NCBI RefSeq assembly: GCF_013449725.1
Contig: NZ_JACCFF010000002.1
Span: 372,001 to 436,000 of the forward strand
From: Mycobacteroides sp. LB1
GTDB lineage: Bacteria > Actinomycetota > Actinomycetes > Mycobacteriales > Mycobacteriaceae
Length of the DNA: 64,000 nt
Direction of reading: 5' to 3'
The notes beneath the pieces were generated by a model, which did not search any database, had not been told where the DNA came from, and worked only from the letters and a program-made list of their open reading frames with translations. Made by a program: the position numbers and the translations under genes. This document shows positions 1-6,914 of the stretch, in pieces. Every line of letters starts with the position of its first letter. Within the stretch, counting starts at the first letter, position 1.

Positions 1-1289
1 GGAATTCCCAACTGCGTGGCCGTCACCACGACGCGGCGCCAACTGTCGATTCCGTTTTCGACGGCGGCCCGGAAGTACGGTGCGGCGATCAGCGTGGCGA
101 GGTCCGGCTCGTCGGCGAACGCCTCCCTGACGCGGTTGAGGAACTGCGCTCGAATGATGCAGCCGCCTCGCCAGATGGTGGCCAGGTCACCGGGATGGAC
201 GTTCCAGCCGTACTCGGCACTGCCCGCGGCGATCTGGTTGAACCCCTGCGCATACGCGACGATCTTCGACGCATACAGGGCCTGCCGCACGTCTTCGACG
301 AATTGCTTTGCATCGCTCGGCTTCTGGCCAAGCGCTCCGGAGGTGAACCCTGCGGCGGCGGCACGTTGCGGCCGTGAACCGGACAGCGCACGGGCGAAAA
401 CCGCCTCGGCGATGCCCGTCACCGGTACCCCGAGGTCCAAGGCAGATTTCACCGTCCAGCGGCCGGTGCCCTTCTGCTCGGCGGCGTCGACGATGACATC
501 GACCAGCGGCTTACCGGTCTTGGCATCGGTGTGGGCCAACACATCCGCGGTGATCTCGATGAGGTAGCTCTCCAGCTCACCGCCGTTCCAGTCGGTGAAC
601 ACCTCGGCGATCTGCGGTGCCGACATATCCAACGCGTCACGCAGCAGCTGGTAGGCCTCGCCGATCAGCTGCATATCGGAGTATTCGATACCGTTGTGCA
701 CCATCTTCACGAAATGCCCAGAACCGTCCGGGCCGATATGGGTGCAGCAGGGCGTGCCATCGACCTGGGCCGCAATGGATTCCAGCAGCGGACCCAGCGC
801 CTTGTAGGACTCGACCGGGCCGCCCGGCATGATGGCCGGACCGTTCAGCGCACCCTCTTCGCCGCCCGAGATTCCGGCGCCGACGAAAAGCAGCCCGCGA
901 GCGGCCAGCGCGGCCTCACGACGGATGGTGTCGGTGTACAGCGCGTTGCCGCCGTCGATGATGATGTCACCGGGCTCCATCGCGGCCGCGAGCTCTTCGA
1001 TGACCGCGTCGGTGGGGTCGCCGGCCTTCACCATGATCAGGACGCGGCGCGGGCGTTCGAGGGCCGCGACGAACTCCTCGACCGTCTCACTGCGGATGAA
1101 GTTGCCGTCGGATCCATGATCGGCCAGCAGCGTGTCGGTCTTCGCGACCGACCGGTTGTGCAAGGCGACGGTATATCCGTGCCGTGCGAAGTTCCGCGCG
1201 ATGTTCGAGCCCATGACGGCCAAACCCGTCACGCCGATCTGTGCCAATCCTTGCGCGCTTCCGCGCGCAGCGCCCTCTGCAGCCGTCAC
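1..1289 (-). CDS. gnd: 6-phosphogluconate dehydrogenase, decarboxylating (partial)
   Basis: This cytosolic pentose-phosphate enzyme oxidises and decarboxylates 6-phosphogluconate to ribulose 5-phosphate, making NADPH. About 429 residues are visible and the C-terminal ~50 run off the window edge. The NADP-binding Rossmann loop GLAVMGSN lies at residues 22-29, IIDGGNALYTDT near 120, GISGGEEGA near 140, and the catalytic segment HFVKMVHNGIEY near 195. The start is a GTG at 1289, chosen because AAAGGA lies 8 nt upstream; the residues before the Rossmann fold form a short extension. It lies upstream-to-downstream with blaI and blaR on the same strand, the order seen at M. tuberculosis gnd1 (Rv1844c). 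Recognition is firm; only the 3' end is missing. Confidence 0.95.
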   Translation of the reverse strand, partial: MTAAEGAARGSAQGLAQIGVTGLAVMGSNIARNFARHGYTVALHNRSVAKTDTLLADHGSDGNFIRSETVEEFVAALERPRRVLIMVKAGDPTDAVIEELAAAMEPGDIIIDGGNALYTDTIRREAALAARGLLFVGAGISGGEEGALNGPAIMPGGPVESYKALGPLLESIAAQVDGTPCCTHIGPDGSGHFVKMVHNGIEYSDMQLIGEAYQLLRDALDMSAPQIAEVFTDWNGGELESYLIEITADVLAHTDAKTGKPLVDVIVDAAEQKGTGRWTVKSALDLGVPVTGIAEAVFARALSGSRPQRAAAAGFTSGALGQKPSDAKQFVEDVRQALYASKIVAYAQGFNQIAAGSAEYGWNVHPGDLATIWRGGCIIRAQFLNRVREAFADEPDLATLIAAPYFRAAVENGIDSWRRVVVTATQLGI

Positions 1290-1376
1290 CGGCACATCCT
1301 TTCGTTGACGTGTTGTGCTCCACGGATTCTCGCGCAGGCACATTCGGCCCGCGAGCGCGGGTCACCTACTCGTGGG

Positions 1377-2342
1377 TTATCTACCGAACAGACGCTGTAG
1401 TTCGGTGAACCATGGGATGACGACAGCCAACGTCGGCACCACCAATATCGCCGCAGCGGCGGCATAGGCGCCGCACGACAGGAGAAGACTGTTTCCGCGC
1501 CCGCCCAGGCGGCGGACCCGGATAAGCGTGGTGGGTCCACCCGCGGCCATCGCGCCGACCGGCGTTGGGCCGCCCGCACACGCGACCAGCGCACGTGCCA
1601 GGGGTGTGGGCCCCGCCGTGCGCACTGCGGCATCATCGGCCAGCAGCTCCACCAGCAGTTTGACCGCGTCCAGCGCATTCCTGCTGCGGACGATCACGGG
1701 GAACGCGTCGTGGACGGCGGTGAATGCCTCCAGCACCAGGTCATGACGCGCACGCAGGTGGGCACGCTCGTGCGCGACGATCGCGGCGACCTCGTTGTGC
1801 CCCAGCGTGCTCAGCGTTCCCTCACTGACGACCACCCGGCTGCGTACACCCGGTAAGCAGTAGGCGAGTGGCTCGTCGACTTCAATCACCCGCAGGTCGT
1901 GATCCCGGCGGCGATGGATGTCGTAGCCGCCACGCCAGTTCTCGCAATATCGGCTGTGATCGAGCAGATCGACGATCGCCCGGTGGCGGGCACGACGGCG
2001 GCGGGTACGGACAGCGACCCGAATGACCGACACCATCAGCCGGATGCCGATGAGAATGGTGATCGCGAACACCACCACGTAGAGGAGCCACAAACCCCAA
2101 CCGAGACGGTCGATTTCGCCGGTAATCGTGGCAGTCGGGTGGCCGTCTGGGCCCGGGACGAGAAGCCTGCTCGCCACCGCCAGCCCGGCGCTGAATGCCG
2201 AGAGCACAGCGGCCACGGCAATGGCTTGCCACAAGACCATGGCGGCACGTGGTGCACGGTAGGTCCACTGCGCATGCGCAAGCAATGCCGGTACAGGACC
2301 GGTCAGGAGCAGCGCGAGGATCGCAAACGCCACGGCGGACAC
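1377..2342 (-). CDS. blaR: BlaR/MecR-like M56 metalloprotease
   Basis: Membrane zinc protease of the M56 (BlaR1/MecR1) family, 321 aa. Hydrophobic segments lie near residues 1-24, 36-60, 83-108 and 285-312, and the zinc site HERAH is near residue 190 after VAAIVA. Staphylococcal BlaR1 is about 600 aa with a C-terminal penicillin-binding sensor; that domain is absent here, so the signal must be sensed in another way. In this family, activation leads to cleavage of the partner repressor BlaI. It starts 14 nt after the blaI stop, so the two are probably co-transcribed. The order matches Rv1846c-Rv1845c. Confidence 0.88.
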   Translation of the reverse strand: MSAVAFAILALLLTGPVPALLAHAQWTYRAPRAAMVLWQAIAVAAVLSAFSAGLAVASRLLVPGPDGHPTATITGEIDRLGWGLWLLYVVVFAITILIGIRLMVSVIRVAVRTRRRRARHRAIVDLLDHSRYCENWRGGYDIHRRRDHDLRVIEVDEPLAYCLPGVRSRVVVSEGTLSTLGHNEVAAIVAHERAHLRARHDLVLEAFTAVHDAFPVIVRSRNALDAVKLLVELLADDAAVRTAGPTPLARALVACAGGPTPVGAMAAGGPTTLIRVRRLGGRGNSLLLSCGAYAAAAAILVVPTLAVVIPWFTELQRLFGR

Positions 2343-2356
2343 ATCACTAGTGTCCC

Positions 2357-2764
2357 TTACGGGGTGGGGCGACCGCCAGCAGATGGATCTTTCGCTTCGA
2401 GATCGGCCAGAGCCCGGCGCAATGCGTCGGCCTCATCGGGGCCGACACGCTCCACGAAGTGCACCAATGCGGCCTCGCGGGCGCCCGAGTTGTTGGCCTG
2501 TGCCAGCGCGTCCACCATCAGGCCCGCAACAAGTTCGTCACGGCCGTGCACAGGCGCGTAGCGGTGCGCACGGTCATCGCGATGCTGCACCACCAGATCT
2601 TTTTTGGCGAGGCGCTGCAGGACGGTCATCACGGTCGTATAGGCAAGGTCGCGCCGTGTCGACAGTGCCTCGTGGACCTGGCGGACAGTCTGGGGCTCGG
2701 GGGAGGACCACAGATGATCCATCACCGCGCGTTCAAGTTCGCCCAGGCGTGCCATTCCGAACAT
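2357..2764 (-). CDS. blaI: BlaI-family winged-helix repressor
   Basis: A 135-residue BlaI/MecI-type repressor, the usual length. The N-terminal half is a winged helix (LGELERAVMDHLW, then TVRQVHEAL and the DLAYTTVMTVLQRL recognition region, residues 6-60) and the C-terminal half is the dimerisation part that BlaR-type proteases cleave. The ATG at 2764 has a good ribosome site, GGAGGTG, 8 nt upstream; a second ATG three codons in is possible. A TACTAC-N5-GTCGTA operator sits about 28 bp upstream, consistent with autoregulation. The same motif occurs twice before qcrB at 51.1 kb. In M. tuberculosis BlaI controls blaC and a few other loci; its targets here are inferred from the motif. Confidence 0.92.
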   Translation of the reverse strand: MFGMARLGELERAVMDHLWSSPEPQTVRQVHEALSTRRDLAYTTVMTVLQRLAKKDLVVQHRDDRAHRYAPVHGRDELVAGLMVDALAQANNSGAREAALVHFVERVGPDEADALRRALADLEAKDPSAGGRPTP

Positions 2765-2791
2765 TCTACGTTCACCTCCGACGCAATGCCG

Positions 2792-2808
2792 TACTACATG
2801 GAGTCGTA
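2792..2808 (-). promoter_or_regulatory. BlaI operator at the blaI-blaR promoter
   Basis: The site reads TACTAC-ATGGA-GTCGTA, two inverted half-sites with a 5-bp spacer and one mismatch from perfect symmetry. On the minus strand a possible -35 (CTGTCA) and -10 (TGTAGT) 17 bp apart overlap it, so binding would block the blaI promoter. It has the same half-site and spacing as the two sites before qcrB. Confidence 0.75.
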
Positions 2809-2960
2809 CTGATCCTGACAGCCAACGATCCGGGGTACGACCTTTGTTCCGGCCGCCGAATCGATCTCACCATGTGGGCCGTATCTACCGGCACAGCCCG
2901 ATGATCAGGAGCTTTGGTGAGGGCTCTCACAACACCCGCACCTGGCAATGTCATCCTACA

Positions 2961-2979
2961 TGTGGTTAGGCTTACCTAT
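2961..2979 (+). promoter_or_regulatory. IdeR/DtxR-type iron box upstream of the FhuF-like gene
   Basis: The 19-mer TGTGGTTAGGCTTACCTAT matches the mycobacterial iron-box consensus TTAGGTTAGGCTAACCTAA at 14 of 19 positions, including the whole GGTTAGGCT core. It overlaps a -10-like TATCTT (2977-2982) and ends 28 bp before the GTG start at 3008, where iron-bound IdeR would repress. Confidence 0.75.
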
Positions 2980-3007
2980 CTTGTCTACGTGAAGGAGGCT
3001 GCCAATC

Positions 3008-3733
3008 GTGACGCTGGCCATTGATGATCCGCTGATCGCGGGGATGTCCATCCGCCAATCACTGGCACTGCACGAATCGAGCGCCCGGCTTCGTGAGCTG
3101 TACCCGGAATGCCCACGTGCCTATGGTGTCGCCGTGATGTCCGATGTCGGACGCCGCCGATGGTGGCCGCTGGCGCGCGCACTGAACACCGATCGCCTTG
3201 AGCAGATGTACGCCCGCGCCATCGAGGAGACCGGCAGCGATGCGGTCGCCGTCCATCAGCTCGCGGACGCCCTCGTCCACACCGTGGTCGGCCGATTGGT
3301 GGCGCTGGTCGTCTTGGAGGGACGCGCCTGGGATCCGGGGCTCGGGAATTTATGGGTCTACTTCGACTCCGAGGGATGCATCGATTGGGCCGGCGTCGTC
3401 GACCCGACGCTGCGCGTGCTGCCCGACGACCCCGATAGAGACCGCGGACAGGTCGTGGTCTTTCCCGGCGAGGACGCACTCGCCGCATGGACCGCGCACC
3501 GGTGCCACCGCACACTGGCCCCGTTGTTCACGCGGCTGTCGCAGATCAGTTCCGGCGCAATGGAAATCGGGCAGATGTGGCAGCTGGTCGGATCGACCGT
3601 GGTGGGGGCGGCGACCCATGTTCCGCTGCTGGCGCGCTCGAGCGAGACCGACGGAATGCGGCGCGGCCAGGCGATCCTGGACCGATTCGTGACCCTCGGA
3701 TTGCCGGTCCGCCACAAAGGGCTTGCAATTTAG
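3008..3733 (+). CDS. Iron-regulated FhuF-like protein without the C-terminal 2Fe-2S cysteines
   Basis: A 241-residue protein resembling the FhuF/siderophore ferric-reductase family. It has an N-terminal CPRAYGVAVM region, a central LADALVHTVVGRLVALVVL helix and a C-terminal LVGSTVVGAATHVPLLA segment typical of the family. FhuF proteins normally end with C-C-x10-C-x2-C binding a 2Fe-2S cluster; this one stops at GLPVRHKGLAI with no cysteine there. The GTG start has GAAGGAGG 9 nt upstream. An iron box precedes it and a second one overlaps its stop codon, so it is probably made in iron starvation. It sits between blaI and the PaaI thioesterase, where M. tuberculosis has only the MrsI RNA. Reductase activity is doubtful without the cluster; a ferric-siderophore binding role is possible. 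Confidence 0.65.
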   Translation: MTLAIDDPLIAGMSIRQSLALHESSARLRELYPECPRAYGVAVMSDVGRRRWWPLARALNTDRLEQMYARAIEETGSDAVAVHQLADALVHTVVGRLVALVVLEGRAWDPGLGNLWVYFDSEGCIDWAGVVDPTLRVLPDDPDRDRGQVVVFPGEDALAAWTAHRCHRTLAPLFTRLSQISSGAMEIGQMWQLVGSTVVGAATHVPLLARSSETDGMRRGQAILDRFVTLGLPVRHKGLAI

Positions 3734-3748
3734 GGCAGCCTTGCCTAT
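3730..3748 (+). promoter_or_regulatory. Second IdeR-type iron box, in the promoter of the MrsI-like RNA
   Basis: TTAGGGCAGCCTTGCCTAT matches the iron-box consensus at 13 of 19 positions. It lies between a -35-like TTGCAA (3723-3728) and a -10-like TATCCT (3746-3751) spaced by 17 bp, and it overlaps the stop codon of the FhuF-like gene. The expected transcript begins near 3758. Confidence 0.72.
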
Positions 3749-3757
3749 CCTTAAACA

Positions 3758-3880
3758 TGTCGAACGCGCTACAGCGCGACAAGACACCCGGACCGCCGCG
3801 GAGTCCTGAGGGCTGCAGAGACCCCCGGTCCATACGAAGGAAGGACCTCATGTGCTTCGGCACATGAGGTCCTTCTTCGT
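3758..3880 (+). ncRNA. mrsI: Probable MrsI iron-responsive small RNA
   Basis: This is probably the orthologue of M. tuberculosis MrsI (ncRv11846), an IdeR-repressed sRNA of about 100 nt that lowers expression of non-essential iron proteins under iron limitation. The position is the same, between blaI and the Rv1847-type thioesterase. A -35/-10 pair and an iron box lie just upstream. Predicted folds are a GCGC-TACA-GCGC hairpin at 3766-3777, a GGACCG...CGGTCC stem enclosing GGG/CCC, and a strong terminator at 3838-3877. A 36-codon reading frame crosses it but runs into the terminator stem and has no ribosome site, so I treat the locus as non-coding. The identity rests on synteny and control signals, not on an alignment. 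Confidence 0.78.
3838..3877 (+). terminator. Intrinsic terminator with UUCG tetraloop ending the MrsI-like RNA
   Basis: The perfect arms AAGGACCTCATGTGC and GCACATGAGGTCCTT enclose a TTCG tetraloop, and a T-rich run (TTCTTCGTT) follows. The stem is very stable for this position before the next gene's ribosome site. Confidence 0.88.
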
Positions 3881-3941
3881 TATCGGGCATCTGGTTTCTC
3901 CGCGACCCCGTCTGATAACCCGGTCTGATAAGAAAGGGTGC

Positions 3942-4352
3942 ATGTCTGACATTCCCGAGATCCTCAAGGCGATGGACAGGGCGCCATTCGACAAGCTCGT
4001 GGGGCTCGAATACACATCGCTCACACCCGACGGAGTGTCCGCCACTCTGACCATCACCGAAAACCTCTTGCAACCCAACGGGATCGTGCACGGCGGCGTG
4101 TACTGCTCGGTGGTCGAGAGCGTGGCCAGTGTGTCCGCATTTGTCTGGCGGGCCAACGCGCTGGGCGAGGAAGGCGCGGTCGTCGGGGTCAACAACAACA
4201 CCGACTTCCTGCGCGCCATCTCGTCGGGCACGCTCACCGCGACATCCGCCCCGATACACCGAGGCCGCCGTCAGCAGCTGTGGCTCGTCACCATCACCGA
4301 TGACGAGGATCGGACGATCGCGCGCGGGCAGGTGCGCCTACAGAACTTGTGA
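3942..4352 (+). CDS. PaaI-family hotdog-fold thioesterase
   Basis: A 136-residue single hotdog-fold protein of the PaaI/YbdB acyl-CoA thioesterase family, which hydrolyses acyl- or aroyl-CoA esters in the cytosol. The signature is PNGIVHGGVYCSVVES at about residues 45-60, with the nucleophile/base region following. The start is the ATG at 3942, because AGAAAGGG lies just upstream and the family fold begins here; the frame is open further upstream only across the MrsI terminator. It corresponds to M. tuberculosis Rv1847 by position and length. The physiological substrate is unknown. Two hairpins close the transcript. Confidence 0.88.
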   Translation: MSDIPEILKAMDRAPFDKLVGLEYTSLTPDGVSATLTITENLLQPNGIVHGGVYCSVVESVASVSAFVWRANALGEEGAVVGVNNNTDFLRAISSGTLTATSAPIHRGRRQQLWLVTITDDEDRTIARGQVRLQNL

Positions 4353-4354
4353 GA

Positions 4355-4389
4355 CTCGGGTGGACGCGACCCCCGTGCGTCCACCCGAG
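4355..4389 (+). terminator. Hairpin terminator after the PaaI thioesterase
   Basis: The arms CTCGGGTGGACGC and GCGTCCACCCGAG pair perfectly over 13 bp around a 9-nt loop, directly after the stop codon. There is no long T-run, as is common in mycobacteria. Confidence 0.75.
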
Positions 4390-4399
4390 CTCATTTCGA

Positions 4400-4439
4400 G
4401 AGATGGCGGCCAGCCCCCCGATGGTCGGGCCGCCATCTC
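4400..4439. terminator. Second hairpin between convergent genes
   Basis: The arms GAGATGGCGGCC and GGCCGCCATCTC form a perfect 12-bp stem with a 16-nt loop. It lies between the thioesterase and the oppositely oriented lipoprotein gene and could stop transcription from either side. Confidence 0.65.
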
Positions 4440-4486
4440 CGTCCCCCCTGCCGGATCCGAGTCCCCACTTGGATCCGGGAGTCTTG

Positions 4487-5266
4487 TCAGCTCAGCTGCA
4501 GTTTGTCGACAATCCTGTCGGCCATCTTCTGCACCAGTTGCTTTGAGTTGCTCTGTGCGCAAACCTGCGTCTGCACAATCACATTCGCAACGCCGTTGAA
4601 CGACACAAAGCAGCGGTATTTACTCGGGCCGTACACGAGCGCCCAATTCACCTTCTTGGTGGTCGACGCCGAGACCGACACCGTCACGGGCACCTTCTGT
4701 CCGCCGGGATCGGTGAAGTTGTAGGTCTTTCCGTCGCATTCCTTGATCTCGTCAGCGGCCTTCACGAACTGCGTCTGTGCGGCCTTCTGATCCGGGTATG
4801 CCGCGATCGCTTGATAGACCTGCGCTTCGGGGTTCTTGGCATTGTCTCCGAGCAGCATCTCGGTCGCGCGAAACGTCTCGTACTCTTTCCCCACAGATTC
4901 GACGGTCAGCGCTTGTGTCACATTGCAACTCGCGTTGTCGGACTCCGTGGCCGTGAAGGGCTTGTCCCGCTTGTTCGTCTTGGCGACACTTGTATCGAAA
5001 ACCTTGGCAATCTCTTCGTCGGTGAACAGCGCCGACACCATGGCTTCCTCGGTGATCTTGTCCTGCCCCGGCCATCCCGTGAGACCGGCCGGACCGCTGC
5101 TCGTAGGGGCCGGAGCGGGCGCATTCACCGACCGTGAGGTCGTCGATGCGAGCGTCGATGTTTCGGTAGCCTGCTTCTGGCCGGAGCATCCGGTCAGCGC
5201 CAGCGCGGTGATCGCCGTCGCACACAGCAATGTCCGCACCCTCGTCCCCATCACTGTGCTGTTCAT
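4487..5266 (-). CDS. PknH-sensor-like lipoprotein
   Basis: A 259-residue exported lipoprotein. A hydrophobic signal ends in the lipobox LTGC (cysteine near residue 27), followed by a Ser/Thr/Pro/Ala linker and a globular domain. The domain resembles the extracellular sensor of the Ser/Thr kinase PknH: two cysteine pairs (DNASCNV/IKECDG and YRCFV/QVCAQ), the FRATEMLL region and the C-terminal helix KQLVQKMADRIVDKL. No kinase domain is attached. ATG 5266 is preferred because AGGGGG lies upstream; an ATG overlapping the stop of the preceding gene (ATGA) is also in frame, and either start implies coupling. It is paired with a paralogue just upstream. Ligand unknown. Confidence 0.78.
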   Translation of the reverse strand: MNSTVMGTRVRTLLCATAITALALTGCSGQKQATETSTLASTTSRSVNAPAPAPTSSGPAGLTGWPGQDKITEEAMVSALFTDEEIAKVFDTSVAKTNKRDKPFTATESDNASCNVTQALTVESVGKEYETFRATEMLLGDNAKNPEAQVYQAIAAYPDQKAAQTQFVKAADEIKECDGKTYNFTDPGGQKVPVTVSVSASTTKKVNWALVYGPSKYRCFVSFNGVANVIVQTQVCAQSNSKQLVQKMADRIVDKLQLS

Positions 5267-5295
5267 CAGACCCCCTGCCGTGCTCTTGGTCGCGG

Positions 5296-6060
5296 TCATG
5301 CCGGAATCCATTCCGCCATGCGGTCGACGATCGCGGTGACTATCGGAGCGCCATTGCCGTTTTGGCACAGCAGACCCCCGAAAAGCGCGTTGTTCTTGAC
5401 CCGGTAGTCGTAGAAACAACGCCATCCGGCCGGCTTTCCGTCCTGAAGCTCCTGTCGCACCCATTTCACACTCGTGCCATTGTTCGTGAATTCGCCGATT
5501 CGCCATTCGGTGTCGCCCTCGGTCTGGCGGGAGTCCTGGCATGAAGTCAGCGACGGGGGATACGCCGCCTGAAGCTGACTCGCCGCAGCCTTCGCGTCGG
5601 GGAACAGCACGACGGCCTGCCACACGATGTGGTCGTACCGCTTCTCCGTTTCCTGTAGGCGAGAACCCCGGTAGGTCGTCCATTCCTCGCCGAGGCTTTC
5701 GCTACGCAACCCCGCGAGTGCCTGACATTTACCGCTCGCGGCCGAGTCGCTCGGACTAGTGGATTTGAACTCGTACGTCAGCGGGGATCCGACCAGTCTG
5801 CCGACGTCATCGGCGGAAATGAGGATCGAGTCCGCCTTGTCGGGCGTGACGAGCACCGGCGGAGGCGGTTCCAGCGAGGTCGTGACCGGTGGGGCACTGG
5901 ACTTAGGGCTCGCGATCGCCTGGTCCTGCGCGCGATCGGAGGCAGTCGATGTCGCGGTCGCACCGACCGGTAGCGGTTTGATGCCACCGGAGTCCGTACT
6001 ACAGCTCACTGCGAGTATCGCTGCCAGGCCAAGCCATCCGGCGGCCAACACGTGACGCAT
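5296..6060 (-). CDS. PknH-sensor-like lipoprotein (paralogue)
   Basis: A 254-residue lipoprotein with a signal peptide (MRHVLAAGWLGLAAILAVSC, the lipobox cysteine at the end), a Pro/Thr/Ser linker to about residue 70, and a PknH-sensor-like domain. It keeps the family cysteines (GKCQAL, TSCQDS, WRCFYD, GLLCQN) and the terminal helix AIVDRMAEWI. The GGAGGGA ribosome site before ATG 6060 fixes the start. It is the upstream gene of a two-gene unit with the similar lipoprotein at 4487-5266, probably from a tandem duplication followed by strong divergence. Both are likely anchored on the outer face of the plasma membrane; their role is not known. Confidence 0.75.
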   Translation of the reverse strand: MRHVLAAGWLGLAAILAVSCSTDSGGIKPLPVGATATSTASDRAQDQAIASPKSSAPPVTTSLEPPPPVLVTPDKADSILISADDVGRLVGSPLTYEFKSTSPSDSAASGKCQALAGLRSESLGEEWTTYRGSRLQETEKRYDHIVWQAVVLFPDAKAAASQLQAAYPPSLTSCQDSRQTEGDTEWRIGEFTNNGTSVKWVRQELQDGKPAGWRCFYDYRVKNNALFGGLLCQNGNGAPIVTAIVDRMAEWIPA

Positions 6061-6075
6061 CCAAGTCCCTCCCTG

Positions 6076-6107
6076 TCGATTCAGACGCATATCGATTCAG
6101 ACGCATA
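6076..6107. repeat. Tandem 16-bp direct repeat
   Basis: The unit TCGATTCAGACGCATA occurs twice head to tail with no mismatch, just upstream of the lipoprotein start at 6060. It may be a slippage product within the 5' leader; it contains no complete translation signal. Confidence 0.85.
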
Positions 6108-6252
6108 TCGACCCAAATCATGGCTACATCGGATCGCTGGTGCCTAGTGTTACATGGTTGCCATCGAGCGCGGGTGCAGCTTGCGGACTGTTTCACGCAC
6201 CTCACGACGCCGACGATGCCGCGTGGCCCAGATCGTGGCAGGATCGCCGTTT

Positions 6253-6555
6253 ATGCGATTGACCCCGCACGAGCAGGAACGGCTGCTGATCTCCTATGCC
6301 GCGGAATTGGCACGGCGACGCCAGTCTCGGGGTTTGCGCCTCAACCACCCCGAAGCCATCGCGATCATCGCCGACCATCTCCTCGAAGGTGCCCGCGACG
6401 GCCGGACCGTCTCGGAGTTGATGGTCAGCGGACGTGAGGTGCTGGGGCGCGACCACGTCATGGACGGTGTGCCCGAGATGATCCCGGATGTCCAAGTGGA
6501 GGCCACCTTCCCCGATGGCACCAAACTCGTTACCGTTCACCACCCGATCGGATGA
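6253..6555 (+). CDS. ureA: Urease gamma subunit
   Basis: A 100-residue urease gamma chain, the standard length for the three-subunit bacterial form. It has [12 protein letters not shown] at the N-terminus, [21 protein letters not shown] at 31-51, a [27 protein letters not shown] tail region and the usual arrangement for the structural trimer. ATG 6253 follows GGCAGGA by about 10 nt. It is the first gene of the urease operon, with stop/start overlaps to ureB and ureC. Urease hydrolyses urea to ammonia and carbamate, giving nitrogen and acid resistance. It corresponds to Rv1848. Confidence 0.96.
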   Translation: MRLTPHEQERLLISYAAELARRRQSRGLRLNHPEAIAIIADHLLEGARDGRTVSELMVSGREVLGRDHVMDGVPEMIPDVQVEATFPDGTKLVTVHHPIG

Positions 6556-6914
6556 GCCAGATGATTCCCGGCGAGTATCTGTTCGCACCGGACGATATCG
6601 AGCTCAACGCGGGTGCCGCGGTCCTCGAGCTCGACGTCGTCAACACTGGAGACCGCCCGGTGCAGGTGGGCAGCCACGTTCACTTCCCACAGTCCAATCC
6701 AGCGCTCGACTTCGACCGGACGGCCGCGCACGGCCGTCGGTTGCATATACCGGCCGGTACTGCGGTGCGATTCGAACCCGGTGTCGCCCAAAGAGTTCGG
6801 CTGGTACCGCTACGTGGCCGCCGCGAAGTGCACGGGCTCACGCTCGATGCCCCAGGCAAGTTAGACGGCGATGAGCCGCTTGCGCGAAGAGCAGATGGCC
6901 GGGGCCCGGCATGA
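6552..6914 (+). CDS. ureB: Urease beta subunit
   Basis: A 120-residue urease beta chain, with [18 protein letters not shown] at the N-terminus and the conserved [13 protein letters not shown] and AVRFEPG segments. The ATG overlaps the ureA stop (ATGA), and the gene's own stop overlaps the ureC ATG. It is about 15-20 residues longer than common family members because of a C-terminal tail (after [19 protein letters not shown]) rich in Arg and Ala. It assembles with UreA and UreC; it has no catalytic residues of its own. Confidence 0.95.
   Translation: MSQMIPGEYLFAPDDIELNAGAAVLELDVVNTGDRPVQVGSHVHFPQSNPALDFDRTAAHGRRLHIPAGTAVRFEPGVAQRVRLVPLRGRREVHGLTLDAPGKLDGDEPLARRADGRGPA

Noticed and set aside
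3757..3867. A 36-codon open frame across the MrsI-like locus
   Set aside because: It has no ribosome site, runs into the terminator stem and would encode an unconvincing Pro/Arg-rich peptide; the locus is better read as a non-coding RNA.
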